Shown: positions 1 through 8,815 of the stretch, in pieces
Position numbering within the stretch: the first letter of the stretch is position 1
Layout of the letters: each line of letters begins with the position of its first letter
NCBI GenBank assembly: GCA_023397675.1
Contig: JAEWTV010000065.1
Coordinates: 261,533-325,532, forward strand
Direction: 5' to 3'
Length of the DNA stretch: 64,000 bases
DNA from: Bacillota bacterium
GTDB lineage: Bacteria; Bacillota; Clostridia; Acetivibrionales; JANLFN01
Program-made: the position numbers and the translations under genes
Notes under the pieces: model-generated
The model's database searches: none
Told to the model about the DNA's origin: nothing
Seen by the model: the letters and a program-made list of their open reading frames with translations, nothing else

Positions 1-674
1 CCGGCCTGTACATATTCCTTCAAAAGTATCTGATACGCAGAAATAATTTTCTTATTTTTATTGACAGCTACCTCTGTAGGTTTTCTTACCCCGCACTCTA
101 GGGAGGTTAACCCCTTACCCGAAATACTTGCCTTAATGAAACTGTCATATACCAGGTAATTCTTGTATTTTGCATAATAAACTAGCTGTACCGTTCCGTT
201 CCTCAAGCTGTAACTGTCAAGGACATATTCATCCGGATCAAGTCCCAGCTTTTCTATAAAATCTTTAATATATGTTATAATTTCACCTTTTTTAGATATA
301 TTAACACTCGATTGGGGATTACTATCAGTAAAAGCGAAGTGGTTTTCTTTAGTAAAAATAATGCTTTTTGCTCCTTGGGTAATGTTTTGATTATACGCTG
401 CTGTTTCAAGAACATTTGCCTTGTCCATAAATATAGCCGCAGTTTTCTTGGCATCAAATCTATAGCTGCCAAAGGAAAGCTTCCCAGGATCCGTCGCGGT
501 TCGTGGTATCGTACAGTCAACTGTTATACCTCTTTGTTCAAGCGTCTTAACGACATGAGAAATTGTTTTTTCTGAAACCTTCCCGGGTGAGTAAATAAAT
601 ATGTTAACAAGAAGAAAAATGTTAAGCAATACGAACAGGACTATAAGAATTGTTTTAGCCTTTCCAAGTTCCAT
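1..674 (-). CDS. yycI: YycI-like WalRK regulatory protein (3' end outside window)
   Basis: The reading frame opens with ATG at 672-674, three bases after the yycH stop, and runs off the left edge with about 224 codons visible. The protein starts MELGKAKTILIVLFVLLNIF, a short cytoplasmic tail and one membrane helix (about residues 8-28), followed by an extracytoplasmic domain. Place and topology match YycI, which in Bacillus acts with YycH at the membrane to modulate the sensor kinase WalK. The tight junction with yycH implies translational coupling. The C-terminus is not visible, so full length cannot be judged. Identification rests mostly on synteny and topology, since this family is weakly conserved in sequence. 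Confidence 0.82.
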   Translation of the reverse strand, partial: MELGKAKTILIVLFVLLNIFLLVNIFIYSPGKVSEKTISHVVKTLEQRGITVDCTIPRTATDPGKLSFGSYRFDAKKTAAIFMDKANVLETAAYNQNITQGAKSIIFTKENHFAFTDSNPQSSVNISKKGEIITYIKDFIEKLGLDPDEYVLDSYSLRNGTVQLVYYAKYKNYLVYDSFIKASISGKGLTSLECGVRKPTEVAVNKNKKIISAYQILLKEYVQA

Positions 675-676
675 AA

Positions 677-2155
677 TCAACCCCCGCCTTTCTGTCGTGC
701 GGGTATACTGTAAACCTTTCCATCACTGGCAACAACAACCCACATTGGCTTTAAAAGCTGATCTTCGCCGATATTTTTAATTATATAAGATACTCTTACG
801 TCATCCATAAAGAAATTACTCTCATTTGCCAGCTGTTTATAATTATCAAAATAATTTGAAATTAAATCAGTAAAACTATCATTGTACCTTACTGTATTTT
901 TGCTTTGTTCAAATTTCATAAAGACCCACCATGCATTAATTACACGCTTACTATTAGCTCTAATGGTAATTGCATTTGTAAGCACAGGTTTATCTTCCCC
1001 ATTTAATGTATAATCAGTGTTAATTGTCATCCCGTTTATTACATAATCGAATGTAAATTCAATATAATCCTTTTGTTTATTAATACCAGAAAGATATATC
1101 CGAGGTGTGGTGTCTCCTTCAAGCAGAGACTTCCTCTTATCTATAAATGAAACGGCATTTTCAAAGGACTTGTTAAGATTGGTATTTTCCGTTTCTCCCT
1201 GTGAGGAGATGTACTTGTACTCCAAAAGCCCATTATTATGGATTCGGAAAACATTATTAATATTCTTAAAAACAAGAGATTTATCAATAGGACTTACCGT
1301 AGAGTCGTAATTGGAGTCCCTTTCACCAACAACATCATTTTCAATACTTGTTGTCTCTGAAGATTTCTTAATTGCCTTATCAGTAAACAATTCAGGCACT
1401 GAACAGGTATAGTCGTAATAATCCCCAAACCTTGAACCTTTCGGGAAGAATACATCACTTCTTACCGGTATTGGTTTATCGGTTTTTCCTATTTCAGTTA
1501 CGGTACTATATTGCCGCTTACTACTTTCAAGGTCACTGTAATAACTGTAAATCTTATCCAAGTCATCCCTACTTAAACCGTCCTTACTAAAAGGAAGCAC
1601 ATACCTGTGAATACTGTCACCGTCGTAAATATAGAATACCTGATTGTTGTTTACATCCTCCCACGGAAGAACCATTATCTTATAAATGCCATCAAGTTCT
1701 CTGGCAGATGTATCATCACCCGTTAGGAAAAGAGAAAGAAGTTCTGATTTGATAGGGGTATTAAAATCAAGAATTATTCCTTTTTTATTTATAAGCTCGC
1801 CCCATTCTTCTTCAGAATAAGGCACTGACTCCTGGGCTTCCGCCTTAACACCTTTTGCAAGCTGTTTAAGGTAGTTATCCTTTACGTCTTTCCACAGGCG
1901 GGTAAAAGCATCTTCTCTCTCACCGATAATCCAGTGAAGTTCCACTCCGCCTGACAAAACCATTTTGTATGGTTTGAAGTATTCATCACCTACACCATTA
2001 CTTGTACTTGATGAAGTAGTAAAAAGTCCCGATAAAAAACTAATAGGAAGCCCGTGGTTTTGGTACAACCATAGGATTCCTACCTCAATTATGCTTGTTA
2101 ACAGTAATATAAGTAATATGATTGATTTAATTCTTTCCTTACTTATATGTTTCAT
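677..2155 (-). CDS. yycH: YycH-like regulator of the WalRK system
   Basis: The product has 492 residues: a short basic N-terminus, one membrane helix (about 12-31) and a large extracytoplasmic part. In Bacillus, YycH and YycI form a membrane complex that controls WalK activity. Length is slightly above the usual ~450. It lies third in the wal operon after walK and a small secreted-protein gene, and directly precedes yycI. The SD is weak (AAGGA about 13 bases upstream), but no better start exists that keeps the membrane helix. Function is assigned from order and topology; I saw no catalytic motif and none is expected. Confidence 0.85.
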   Translation of the reverse strand: MKHISKERIKSIILLILLLTSIIEVGILWLYQNHGLPISFLSGLFTTSSSTSNGVGDEYFKPYKMVLSGGVELHWIIGEREDAFTRLWKDVKDNYLKQLAKGVKAEAQESVPYSEEEWGELINKKGIILDFNTPIKSELLSLFLTGDDTSARELDGIYKIMVLPWEDVNNNQVFYIYDGDSIHRYVLPFSKDGLSRDDLDKIYSYYSDLESSKRQYSTVTEIGKTDKPIPVRSDVFFPKGSRFGDYYDYTCSVPELFTDKAIKKSSETTSIENDVVGERDSNYDSTVSPIDKSLVFKNINNVFRIHNNGLLEYKYISSQGETENTNLNKSFENAVSFIDKRKSLLEGDTTPRIYLSGINKQKDYIEFTFDYVINGMTINTDYTLNGEDKPVLTNAITIRANSKRVINAWWVFMKFEQSKNTVRYNDSFTDLISNYFDNYKQLANESNFFMDDVRVSYIIKNIGEDQLLKPMWVVVASDGKVYSIPARQKGGG

Positions 2156-2213
2156 TTAAATAACAAGTTCCTTCGTAAATTGATTTGTCCAGCCTTTAAT
2201 GATCTAAGAATTA

Positions 2214-2699
2214 TTAAGGCTTTAAGATTTTTAATAAGTTACCGAATATATCTAATCCTTGTGTTAAAGTATTTTCTATTCTGGTTATTTCAAAATCCGT
2301 TATCTGAGTTCTTTCATCGTTCGCTTTGGTTGCTACTATTCTGAATTTGTTTATACCCTTGTGAAGGCTGAAGGATCTTTGGAAATATCCATCCTCGCTC
2401 ATGCTCCAAGAGCTTTCATCATCAACGTCTGCAAACCTTACATATTTTCCTTTTTCAGAGTCATATTTGAGAACTGTGACTTTTACGCCGCTATGTTTAG
2501 AGGTTCCTGCAATAGCATAAGTCGTATATGCTATTATATCCTTTTCCTCTTCAGGTTTAGTAATTGTTACAAAGTAATCCTTTGTTGGCGATGTAGCCTT
2601 ACTGTAAACCGATTCGTCGGAGGATGCCGCAAAAGCCGGTACACTTAGTACTGAAAAAGCAATCACAAAAATTAATATGCTGCATAATTTTTTGAACAT
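2214..2699 (-). CDS. Unknown secreted protein inserted in the wal operon
   Basis: I chose the ATG at 2697-2699 (161 aa) because GAGGTG lies seven bases upstream; a longer frame to 2720 would put the SD inside the gene. Residues 1-25 form a typical signal peptide with a likely cut after AFA. The mature part (~135 aa) alternates hydrophobic and polar residues as in a beta-sandwich; the stretch around TYAIAGTSKHSGVKVTVL and GINKFRIVATKAND resembles Ig-like or glucodextranase-B-like modules, but I do not recognise a named family. It sits between walK and yycH, where the Bacillus operon has no gene. An extracytoplasmic partner of the WalK or YycHI sensory complex is an inference from position only. 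Confidence 0.8.
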   Translation of the reverse strand: MFKKLCSILIFVIAFSVLSVPAFAASSDESVYSKATSPTKDYFVTITKPEEEKDIIAYTTYAIAGTSKHSGVKVTVLKYDSEKGKYVRFADVDDESSWSMSEDGYFQRSFSLHKGINKFRIVATKANDERTQITDFEITRIENTLTQGLDIFGNLLKILKP

Positions 2700-2784
2700 T
2701 TGGTTACACCTCAAAAGCAAGCCTAATTGTTTTATAGCTTAATTTTTCTATAATTAATTATACAGCTTTTATATTACAAAACGA

Positions 2785-4590
2785 TTACATGGCATTTAAG
2801 TTTGAGTTACATATTGGAAGCTTTACCGTTATTTCTGTGCCTTTTCCGAGTGTGCTGCTTACAAGTATTGTCCCCCCGTGTGCTTCTACAATTTCCTTGG
2901 CAATAGAAAGTCCGAGCCCTGTTCCGCCCATTTCCCTGGAACGTGCCTTATCAACCCGGTAAAACCTTTCAAATATTCTGTCTACATCAGCCTGCGGTAT
3001 ACCTATTCCAGTATCGGCTACCTTAACATAAACATCATTATACAGTTTACTTGTGTAAACACTTATTTTACCGCCGGAAGGAGTATATTTTATGGCATTA
3101 CTCAGAATATTAAGCACCACCTGCTCTATTCTGTCATGATCCCCCTGTATTACAGGAATATCACCTATAACATAGTTTTCAATAACAAGACCCTTATTCC
3201 TTGCTTCCATGCACATTTTCTCAACAGATTCCGCCACCAGCTCTGAAAGCAGCAGATCCTTCATATTCCACTGAACCTGCCTGTTTTCAATTTTCGTAAG
3301 TTGCAGCAAATCCTTTACAAGCCTTGTCATACGATCTGCTTCGGAATTTATAACTCCAAGAAATCTCAGCATTGTTTCAGGATCTTCTGATGCTCCGTCA
3401 AGAAGAGTTTCAGCATAGCTCTTTATAGAGGTAAGAGGAGTCCTTAACTCATGGGATACATTTGCTACGAATTCTCTTCTCATATTCTCAAGTTTTTCCT
3501 GTTCGGTAATATCCTGAAGAACAACAATTATTCCGCCAGGCTTATCTTCTTCGCCTTTGAAAAGCACAAAGTTAACCTTGATAGTGCGGTCACCGATTGT
3601 AATAATCTTTTCATCATTAACTACAGTTTCCATATAAAGTATTTCTTCAAGCGTTATTGAAAGGTCATGCAGCCTGGAGAAGGCATTAAAATCACACTTG
3701 GCCTCATTTTCACTGAGAATGGACTCTGCAACCGGGTTAATGTGGATCATTTCCCCGTTTATGTTGAAGGCTATTACACCATCAGTCATATTATTAAGAA
3801 TCGTTTCAACCTTGTTCTTTTCATTGGATATTTCTCCAAGTGTATCTTTAAGCTCGCCGGCCATGTAGTTGAAGGTCTTGGTAAGCTTTCCTATTTCATC
3901 GTTGGACTTGACTGGTAAAGGTTGGTCAAAATTGCCCGAGGCAATATCCTGAGCCTTATGCATTATACGTACAATAGGCACAGTAATGGTCTTTGAAAGT
4001 GCATATCCAAGTCCAAGTGAAAATAAAATAGCCAAAAGACAGGTAATAATAATTATTGAGTTAAACTCCCCAATAATTTTACCCCATTCATCGTCATAGT
4101 ATCTGAAATAAAGAATATAGCCGTTTTTGACCACTGTAGCATAGTCAAAATATAAGGTGTTGGAATCATCAGAAATCACCTGCTTGTTGGCATTGCCTTT
4201 ATCCCCGCCGGCCATTACAGCATTAAGATTTTCCGATTTTAATATCTGGTATGAAAACTCATCACGGTTATCTGCATATCGGGTATCGGATGAATAAATA
4301 ATCTTGTTTGAAGCCTTATCAAGGACAGTCAGCGAAAACCCATCGGATGTCCTGAATGTAATTATCGCATTTCTACTATTATTACCTGCAAGATTGTTAT
4401 AAATATCCTCCGCCGTAGGCTTGCCCTTTATTATATCCCAATTGTCCAAACCGCTTTTTATTTTATCTTCAAAAACTTTATAATACGAAGACTGGACCCT
4501 TCCGTTCAAGGTAACTCCTACAAAAAACATCAGGGCCACAATTATCAGAATAAGTATAAGTACAAGTCTCCACTGCAGGCTTTTAAACAT
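2785..4590 (-). CDS. walK: Cell-wall sensor histidine kinase WalK
   Basis: 601 residues in the canonical WalK order: membrane helix (about 7-27), extracytoplasmic sensor domain (28-175), second helix (176-198), HAMP linker (199-252), PAS domain (about 258-360), HisKA with phospho-acceptor His380 in VANVSHELRTPL, then the ATPase with N box NILSNAIKYTP, G1 VADTGIGIP, F box FERFYR and G2 GGTGLGLSIAKE. It phosphorylates WalR and links peptidoglycan metabolism to growth. The start is supported by GTGAGG seven bases upstream. It lies 41 bases downstream of walR on the same strand. The pairing and domain order make this one of the surest calls in the window. Confidence 0.96.
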   Translation of the reverse strand: MFKSLQWRLVLILILIIVALMFFVGVTLNGRVQSSYYKVFEDKIKSGLDNWDIIKGKPTAEDIYNNLAGNNSRNAIITFRTSDGFSLTVLDKASNKIIYSSDTRYADNRDEFSYQILKSENLNAVMAGGDKGNANKQVISDDSNTLYFDYATVVKNGYILYFRYYDDEWGKIIGEFNSIIIITCLLAILFSLGLGYALSKTITVPIVRIMHKAQDIASGNFDQPLPVKSNDEIGKLTKTFNYMAGELKDTLGEISNEKNKVETILNNMTDGVIAFNINGEMIHINPVAESILSENEAKCDFNAFSRLHDLSITLEEILYMETVVNDEKIITIGDRTIKVNFVLFKGEEDKPGGIIVVLQDITEQEKLENMRREFVANVSHELRTPLTSIKSYAETLLDGASEDPETMLRFLGVINSEADRMTRLVKDLLQLTKIENRQVQWNMKDLLLSELVAESVEKMCMEARNKGLVIENYVIGDIPVIQGDHDRIEQVVLNILSNAIKYTPSGGKISVYTSKLYNDVYVKVADTGIGIPQADVDRIFERFYRVDKARSREMGGTGLGLSIAKEIVEAHGGTILVSSTLGKGTEITVKLPICNSNLNAM

Positions 4591-4631
4591 AACAACCTCA
4601 CGAAAGGTAAAATTAAGTCTTTTGTAAATGA

Positions 4632-5324
4632 TCAGCTTACTTTATTAAAATAATATCCAACGCCTCTTTTTGTCATTATATATTGAGGATTAGCGGGATC
4701 ATTCTCAAGCTTTTCTCTTACACGCCTTACCGTTACATCCACTGTTCGCACATCCCCGTAATATTCATAACCCCAAACCTTTTCAAGCAATGATTCCCTT
4801 GAAAATATCTGGTTCTGCTGAATTGCCAGGAATTTTACAAGCTCAAATTCACGAAGTGTAAGTTCAATGATTTCACCGCTTCTTGTTACCTCATATCTAT
4901 CAACATCTATGAGAAGAGGTCCAAACCTCAAGGTATTGCCTGAACTCTTTGCGTTATCGTCCACTGTCCTTCTTAAATTCGCCTTTATCCTTGCAATAAG
5001 CTCTCTCGGACTGAAAGGTTTGGTAATATAATCATCTGCACCCAGCTCCAGGCCCAAAACCTTGTCAACCTCTTCTTCCTTGGCTGTCAGCATCAGTATT
5101 GGAGTTGATAGAGTCTGCCTGAGCTTCTTGCATACAGTAAATCCATCCTGCTTGGGCAACATGATATCAAGAAGAATAAGGTCGGGCTTTTGGCTTAAAG
5201 CCATTTCCACAGCTTGTTCTCCATCATAGGCTTCAATAGTCTCAAAACCTTCTTTTTTGAGGTTAAACTTTATTATATCTACTATATTTTTTTCATCATC
5301 AACAATAAGTATCTTTTTACCCAC
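4632..5324 (-). CDS. walR: Response regulator WalR (OmpR/PhoB type)
   Basis: The receiver domain has the acidic pair D9-D10, phospho-acceptor Asp53 (LILLDIMLP) and a lysine in ITKPFSPREL; the C-terminal winged helix ends in VRTVDVTVRRVREKLE and TKRGVGYYF. With the GTG start at 5322-5324 the acceptor is residue 53 as in Bacillus WalR. I prefer that start to the GTG at 5331-5333 because the SD AGGGGTG overlaps the latter and sits six bases before the former. WalR controls autolysin and cell-wall genes in Firmicutes. First gene of the operon, with a likely extended -10 promoter upstream. Confidence 0.96.
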   Translation of the reverse strand: MGKKILIVDDEKNIVDIIKFNLKKEGFETIEAYDGEQAVEMALSQKPDLILLDIMLPKQDGFTVCKKLRQTLSTPILMLTAKEEEVDKVLGLELGADDYITKPFSPRELIARIKANLRRTVDDNAKSSGNTLRFGPLLIDVDRYEVTRSGEIIELTLREFELVKFLAIQQNQIFSRESLLEKVWGYEYYGDVRTVDVTVRRVREKLENDPANPQYIMTKRGVGYYFNKVS

Positions 5325-5653
5325 TAAATACACCCCTTATAAAATAAGATAAAGAACTATATAAGTAAGAGGACCACATTCATTAGACACGAAATGTAAC
5401 AGTTTAGTTCCAAAAAAATAAAATTTATATTAAAAATATATTACAACACAATTATAACATTTATTTTGCATATTAAAATATATATTTTACTACAGTTAAC
5501 CCAATATATTACAATATGTATTTTTATGTAAAATAACGAAACACTTTCGATATTTATAAAATATTATAAAAAAATATATACTTTTTTACCATTTTATGTT
5601 ATTATATCAATAAACTACTTATGAAAAACCAGCCACTTGAGGGGGTCTGTCAT
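5325..5653. other. Divergent control region between walR and the Spo0E-like gene
   Basis: A very AT-rich 329-base spacer. On the minus strand an extended -10 (TGTTATAAT, hexamer at 5451-5456) precedes walR by about 125 bases, though no good -35 is visible. Overlapping it at 5443-5459 is TGTTAT-N5-TGTTGT, a near match to the WalR box TGTWAH-N5-TGTWAH. The plus-strand promoter of the Spo0E-like gene must lie around 5560-5620, but several AT-rich hexamers compete and I cannot choose one. Confidence 0.45.
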
Positions 5654-5860
5654 ATGTCAAATGATTTGATGTACACCCTTATCGCAAAAATGTATGTAAA
5701 ACTTAATTGCCTTGTTGAAAAGAACAATCAAGACCTGCTTTCTTCCGAGGTATTAAGTTACAGTCAAAGGCTTGACAAAGTGTTGGTAGTATTTACACGA
5801 AAGATGAATCATCAAAAAACATACAAAAGCGATCAGAGTGAAATTACAAAGGTGTCCTGA
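5654..5860 (+). CDS. Spo0E-family aspartyl-phosphate phosphatase
   Basis: A 68-residue protein. The ATG at 5654 is chosen because GAGGGGG lies about seven bases upstream. The C-terminal half carries the Spo0E signature: SSEVLSYSQRLDKVLVVF, with the S-Q-x-L-D motif that in Spo0E, YisI and YnzD contacts phosphorylated Spo0A to remove its phosphate and delay sporulation. The N-terminal part fits the first helix of the helical hairpin. The gene is monocistronic, diverges from walR, and ends near a hairpin at 6014-6036. Members of this family are small and numerous in clostridia, so the specific target is inferred. Confidence 0.85.
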   Translation: MSNDLMYTLIAKMYVKLNCLVEKNNQDLLSSEVLSYSQRLDKVLVVFTRKMNHQKTYKSDQSEITKVS

Positions 5861-6013
5861 AATTAATTGAATCGAAACTAAATCAATTTTTTAGAACAAT
5901 ATAAAAGTTCTTTATTAAGGTTTGCAATCAAGGATTATTTCCTGAAGCAAGGAAATGGGACATAAACCTCAATTTATTTTGTAATGTTCCAAAAAGCTCT
6001 TTCATAAATATAA

Positions 6014-6044
6014 ATGCCCGGTCTTAAGCCGGGCATAATTTTTT
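6014..6044 (+). terminator. Rho-independent terminator
   Basis: The stem ATGCCCGG/CCGGGCAT with loop TCTTAAG spans 6014-6036 and is followed by AATTTTTT. The T-tract is on the plus strand, so it best serves the Spo0E-like gene. It lies nine bases beyond the end of the convergent epimerase gene and may also slow transcription from that side. Confidence 0.85.
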
Positions 6045-6053
6045 AGTCGGTGT

Positions 6054-6995
6054 TTATTGCTTCTTCCTCATCCATTCAAGCAGTCTTGATAATCCTTCTT
6101 CAAGCCCAACTTCCACCTTAAAGTCCAATATTTCCCGTGCTTTTGTAATATCTGAGACGGAATGCTTTACATCCCCCACTCTTTCCTCCGCATGTTCGGG
6201 CATTATACTTGTTCCAGCCAGTTTATTTAGTATACCTATAAGGTCATTAAGTGTAATTCTCTCACTGCAGCCTATATTTATTACCTCGGAATTACCCGGC
6301 CATTTGCAGGTACATGCAGCCAGGTTTGCGTTGACAACATTATCAATATAAATAAAATCTCTGCTTGTGAGGCCATCACCGAAAATAACTGGTGTTTTAC
6401 CCTGCAAAAGGATATTGGCAAATATTGATATAACTCCTGCATAATATGAATGTGGGTCCTGTTTTGGCCCAAATACATTAAAATACCTTAGCGACAGTAC
6501 CTCAAGTCCATAAATGCTGTAAAATGCTTTTCCATAGTATTCCTGTGTCAGCTTTGCCACAGCATATGGAGATAGCGGCTCGGGGAACATATCTTCCCTT
6601 TTAGGAAGCTCGGGATTGTTTCCATAAGCAGCAGCTGAAGCTGCCTGCACAATCCTTTTTACAGACTTACTGTCAACTGCTGCTTTAAAAAGGTTAACCG
6701 TGGTTGTAACAATACTGTTGTTAACGCCTACAGGGTCTTCAACTGATTTGGGGACAGAAGGGATGGCAGCATGATGAAGTATATAATCTACACCTTTTAC
6801 ACCCTCACATGCAACTTCAAAGTCTGACAGATCACCTTTTATGAATTCAATCTTATCCATGAATTCAGAAATATTCTCAAGCTTCCCTGTCGAGAGATTA
6901 TCAACTACCCTTACTTTATGGCCCAGACCCAAAAGTCTTTCAACAAGATTAGAACCAATAAATCCTGCTCCACCAGTAACAAGGTACTTTGACAT
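6054..6995 (-). CDS. NAD-dependent sugar-nucleotide epimerase (extended SDR)
   Basis: The ATG at 6995 (313 aa) is preceded by GGAGGG. The N-terminus carries the Rossmann motif TGGAGFIGS; the catalytic tyrosine and lysine are in SPYAVAKLTQEYY, with a serine/alanine-rich segment before them. This is the UDP-glucose/UDP-GlcNAc 4-epimerase (GalE/WbpP) branch of extended short-chain dehydrogenases, providing UDP-galactose or a related sugar for surface glycans. It is the last of three co-directional genes (TolC-like, VanZ, this). The exact substrate cannot be read from the sequence. Confidence 0.88.
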   Translation of the reverse strand: MSKYLVTGGAGFIGSNLVERLLGLGHKVRVVDNLSTGKLENISEFMDKIEFIKGDLSDFEVACEGVKGVDYILHHAAIPSVPKSVEDPVGVNNSIVTTTVNLFKAAVDSKSVKRIVQAASAAAYGNNPELPKREDMFPEPLSPYAVAKLTQEYYGKAFYSIYGLEVLSLRYFNVFGPKQDPHSYYAGVISIFANILLQGKTPVIFGDGLTSRDFIYIDNVVNANLAACTCKWPGNSEVINIGCSERITLNDLIGILNKLAGTSIMPEHAEERVGDVKHSVSDITKAREILDFKVEVGLEEGLSRLLEWMRKKQ

Positions 6996-7015
6996 ATAAC
7001 CCTCCATATACTATA

Positions 7016-7492
7016 TTAATGAGCCGTTTTCTTTCTTCGTTTTATCAAATAGACAATCATTATTGCAGCGAATGCAAATATACTATCAAGCACTACATCG
7101 CTTACTCTTGCCGCACGACCTTCTACAAACAGCTGATGGAATTCATCTGACGCGGCGTAAAAGACGCAAAGCACCAATGCAATAATATGAAAGTTTTTTA
7201 TAAAAATCCGTGTAAAAAGACTTACCGTTAGAAATCCAAGTATTGCGAACTCTATAGCGTGACCACTCTTGCGTATGTAATGGTCACCATTAAGTATAAC
7301 ATCTTTCATGAAGGAAGGGGAATTTCCCTTAAATATCCAGTTAAAGAAATCCAAAAGATGCTGCGCAATACTACTGCTTATTTGTGTTGAATCCTTCCCA
7401 GGTTGTGCTGAAAAATAGAATATTACTATCATCCAGACTGCAACTGCTGCAATAAGTATATATGAGTGTCTATCGAGTTTAATTATTTTCAA
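7016..7492 (-). CDS. VanZ-like membrane protein
   Basis: 158 residues with four predicted membrane helices. VanZ-family hallmarks are IFYFSAQPG in the first loop, the charged RKSGHAIEFAILGFL segment, and SDEFHQLFVEGRAARVSDVVLDS near the end. VanZ gives low-level teicoplanin resistance in enterococci; the role of the many clostridial homologues is unknown. The start is TTG with GGCGGA upstream. It lies between the TolC-like gene and the epimerase, 20 bases from each, suggesting one transcript. Family assignment is firm, function is not. Confidence 0.88.
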   Translation of the reverse strand: MKIIKLDRHSYILIAAVAVWMIVIFYFSAQPGKDSTQISSSIAQHLLDFFNWIFKGNSPSFMKDVILNGDHYIRKSGHAIEFAILGFLTVSLFTRIFIKNFHIIALVLCVFYAASDEFHQLFVEGRAARVSDVVLDSIFAFAAIMIVYLIKRRKKTAH

Positions 7493-7514
7493 TTAGTATC
7501 CGCCTTAATGCCGA

Positions 7515-8615
7515 TTATTTTAATGATGTTTCATAGCCTCGAAGCAGCCATTGATAAGCTGTATACGCCTGGAGGAGTTCCTTTTGCGCAGTCCTTACCT
7601 TTAATACCTGGCTTTTGAAAGCAAAGCCCTGCTTTTGCAGGTCAAGCTTTGATAGAAGACCCATGTCATATTTCAGCTGTGCTGCGTTAAGCTTTTTTTC
7701 CTCTCTTCCAAGCTTTGCAGTCTCATTGTCCAAGGTCTTCTTGCTATTAAATACAGCCTTATATTTTTGATCAAAAGCAAATTTATACTTTCTTGTCTGA
7801 TTATCTATCCTATATGAATCCGATGATCCAAGCATTCTTATGTCAAAATTTTGTACACGTCCGGTTTCCATATCGGTATTATAATTCATTTTTGCCAAAG
7901 TGCTGTCATCCACCGCCGACAATTCTCCGATAGTTATCGGACAATTGAAGCTCTGTCCAAGCATAAGGTTAATCTGGCTTTTGATACCTTCAATATTTTC
8001 ATTCAGAGCCTTTAATGCTTCTTCTGTTTCCTGTGCCTGTATACTTAAGTCCTCAAAAGCCGATTCACTTATCATTCCCAAATCCTTTTGAAGCTTGGCT
8101 ACATTCAGCTGTGCATTTACCTGTTCAGCCTTAATATTCAACTCCTCTTTCTGCAGCTGGAGCGATGAATATAAAAGAAACAGCTGTTGAGTTCCGCTTA
8201 TTATTGCATAGTTGGCTTCACTAATTCTGAGATAGCTTGACCATGAATTGTCTAATTGCCCCTGAAGACTCCCGATTTGTCCATGGAGCTCACCTGAATA
8301 TATATTATACAAAGCTATCATTTTTGTGTATATGTCATCCTCGATATTGGAACCGGTTCCGAGCATAGCCTGCATATCTGTAATTGCCGCATCTATTGCG
8401 GTTTTCGTACTTTTAAGGCTTGTTATGGAAGTGTTTACTGAAGAAGTATCTGTATTGGAACTGTTATTTGCTCTTATGTCCTGATTGTATGATATTACTA
8501 AGCTTTCAATATCATTAAACTGTAGGGAAGTCACATTCTGAGTGTCGGCAAATGCCGGTATAAACTGCGTCAAAGATAGTAATGCTATAAGCACAGCGCA
8601 TAATAATTTCTTCAT
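7515..8615 (-). CDS. TolC-family-like secreted coiled-coil protein
   Basis: 366 residues with a signal peptide (cut near AFA at about 23). The rest is almost all helix, with long heptad-like stretches around 130-215 and 285-350 (for example LNIKAEQVNAQLNVAKLQKDLG and KLGREEKKLNAAQLKYDMGLL). This pattern matches the outer-membrane-efflux (TolC) family, which in monoderm clostridia occurs without an outer membrane and has no settled function. ATG with AGGAGG upstream. It heads an operon with VanZ and the epimerase and has its own promoter in the divergent spacer with the acyltransferase. Confidence 0.8.
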   Translation of the reverse strand: MKKLLCAVLIALLSLTQFIPAFADTQNVTSLQFNDIESLVISYNQDIRANNSSNTDTSSVNTSITSLKSTKTAIDAAITDMQAMLGTGSNIEDDIYTKMIALYNIYSGELHGQIGSLQGQLDNSWSSYLRISEANYAIISGTQQLFLLYSSLQLQKEELNIKAEQVNAQLNVAKLQKDLGMISESAFEDLSIQAQETEEALKALNENIEGIKSQINLMLGQSFNCPITIGELSAVDDSTLAKMNYNTDMETGRVQNFDIRMLGSSDSYRIDNQTRKYKFAFDQKYKAVFNSKKTLDNETAKLGREEKKLNAAQLKYDMGLLSKLDLQKQGFAFKSQVLKVRTAQKELLQAYTAYQWLLRGYETSLK

Positions 8616-8694
8616 ATTAATTACCCTCCTATAAATTTATGCTCTTATATACGTAAATCAAAAGAAAATTCTTCAATTAATACTTATATTAAAC

Positions 8695-8723
8695 ATTATA
8701 CCATGTACTTTATAAAAATCCAA
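8695..8723 (-). promoter_or_regulatory. Sigma-A promoter for the TolC-like operon
   Basis: On the minus strand, -35 TTGGAT (8718-8723) and extended -10 TGGTATAAT (hexamer 8695-8700) are separated by 17 bases. The leader to the ATG at 8615 is about 75 bases. Confidence 0.7.
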
Positions 8724-8751
8724 CTACAACGTTAGTCAAAATGTCATCTCC

Positions 8752-8781
8752 TTGACACTTGTACAAATTTAATGGTATGTT
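8752..8781 (+). promoter_or_regulatory. Sigma-A promoter for the acyltransferase gene
   Basis: A perfect -35 TTGACA (8752-8757) is followed after 18 bases by TATGTT (8776-8781), which is preceded by the extended -10 dinucleotide TG. It lies 35 bases before the chosen start and back to back with the TolC-operon promoter. Confidence 0.65.
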
Positions 8782-8815
8782 TAATATAATTTATTTACGT
8801 AACAGAGGTATTATA

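Noticed and set aside
312..575. 87-codon plus-strand frame opposite yycI
   Set aside because: It lies wholly on the opposite strand of a conserved gene, and its product has no recognisable feature.
5381..5400. TGTTACATTTCGTGTCTAA upstream of walR as a second WalR box
   Set aside because: The half-sites are spaced by six rather than five bases and the second is poor.
5930..5980. A GGGACATAAACCTC stretch near a hairpin resembled part of a c-di-GMP (GEMM) riboswitch
   Set aside because: The conserved CAAACC-type element, second helix and tetraloop receptor are absent, and it lies behind rather than before a gene.
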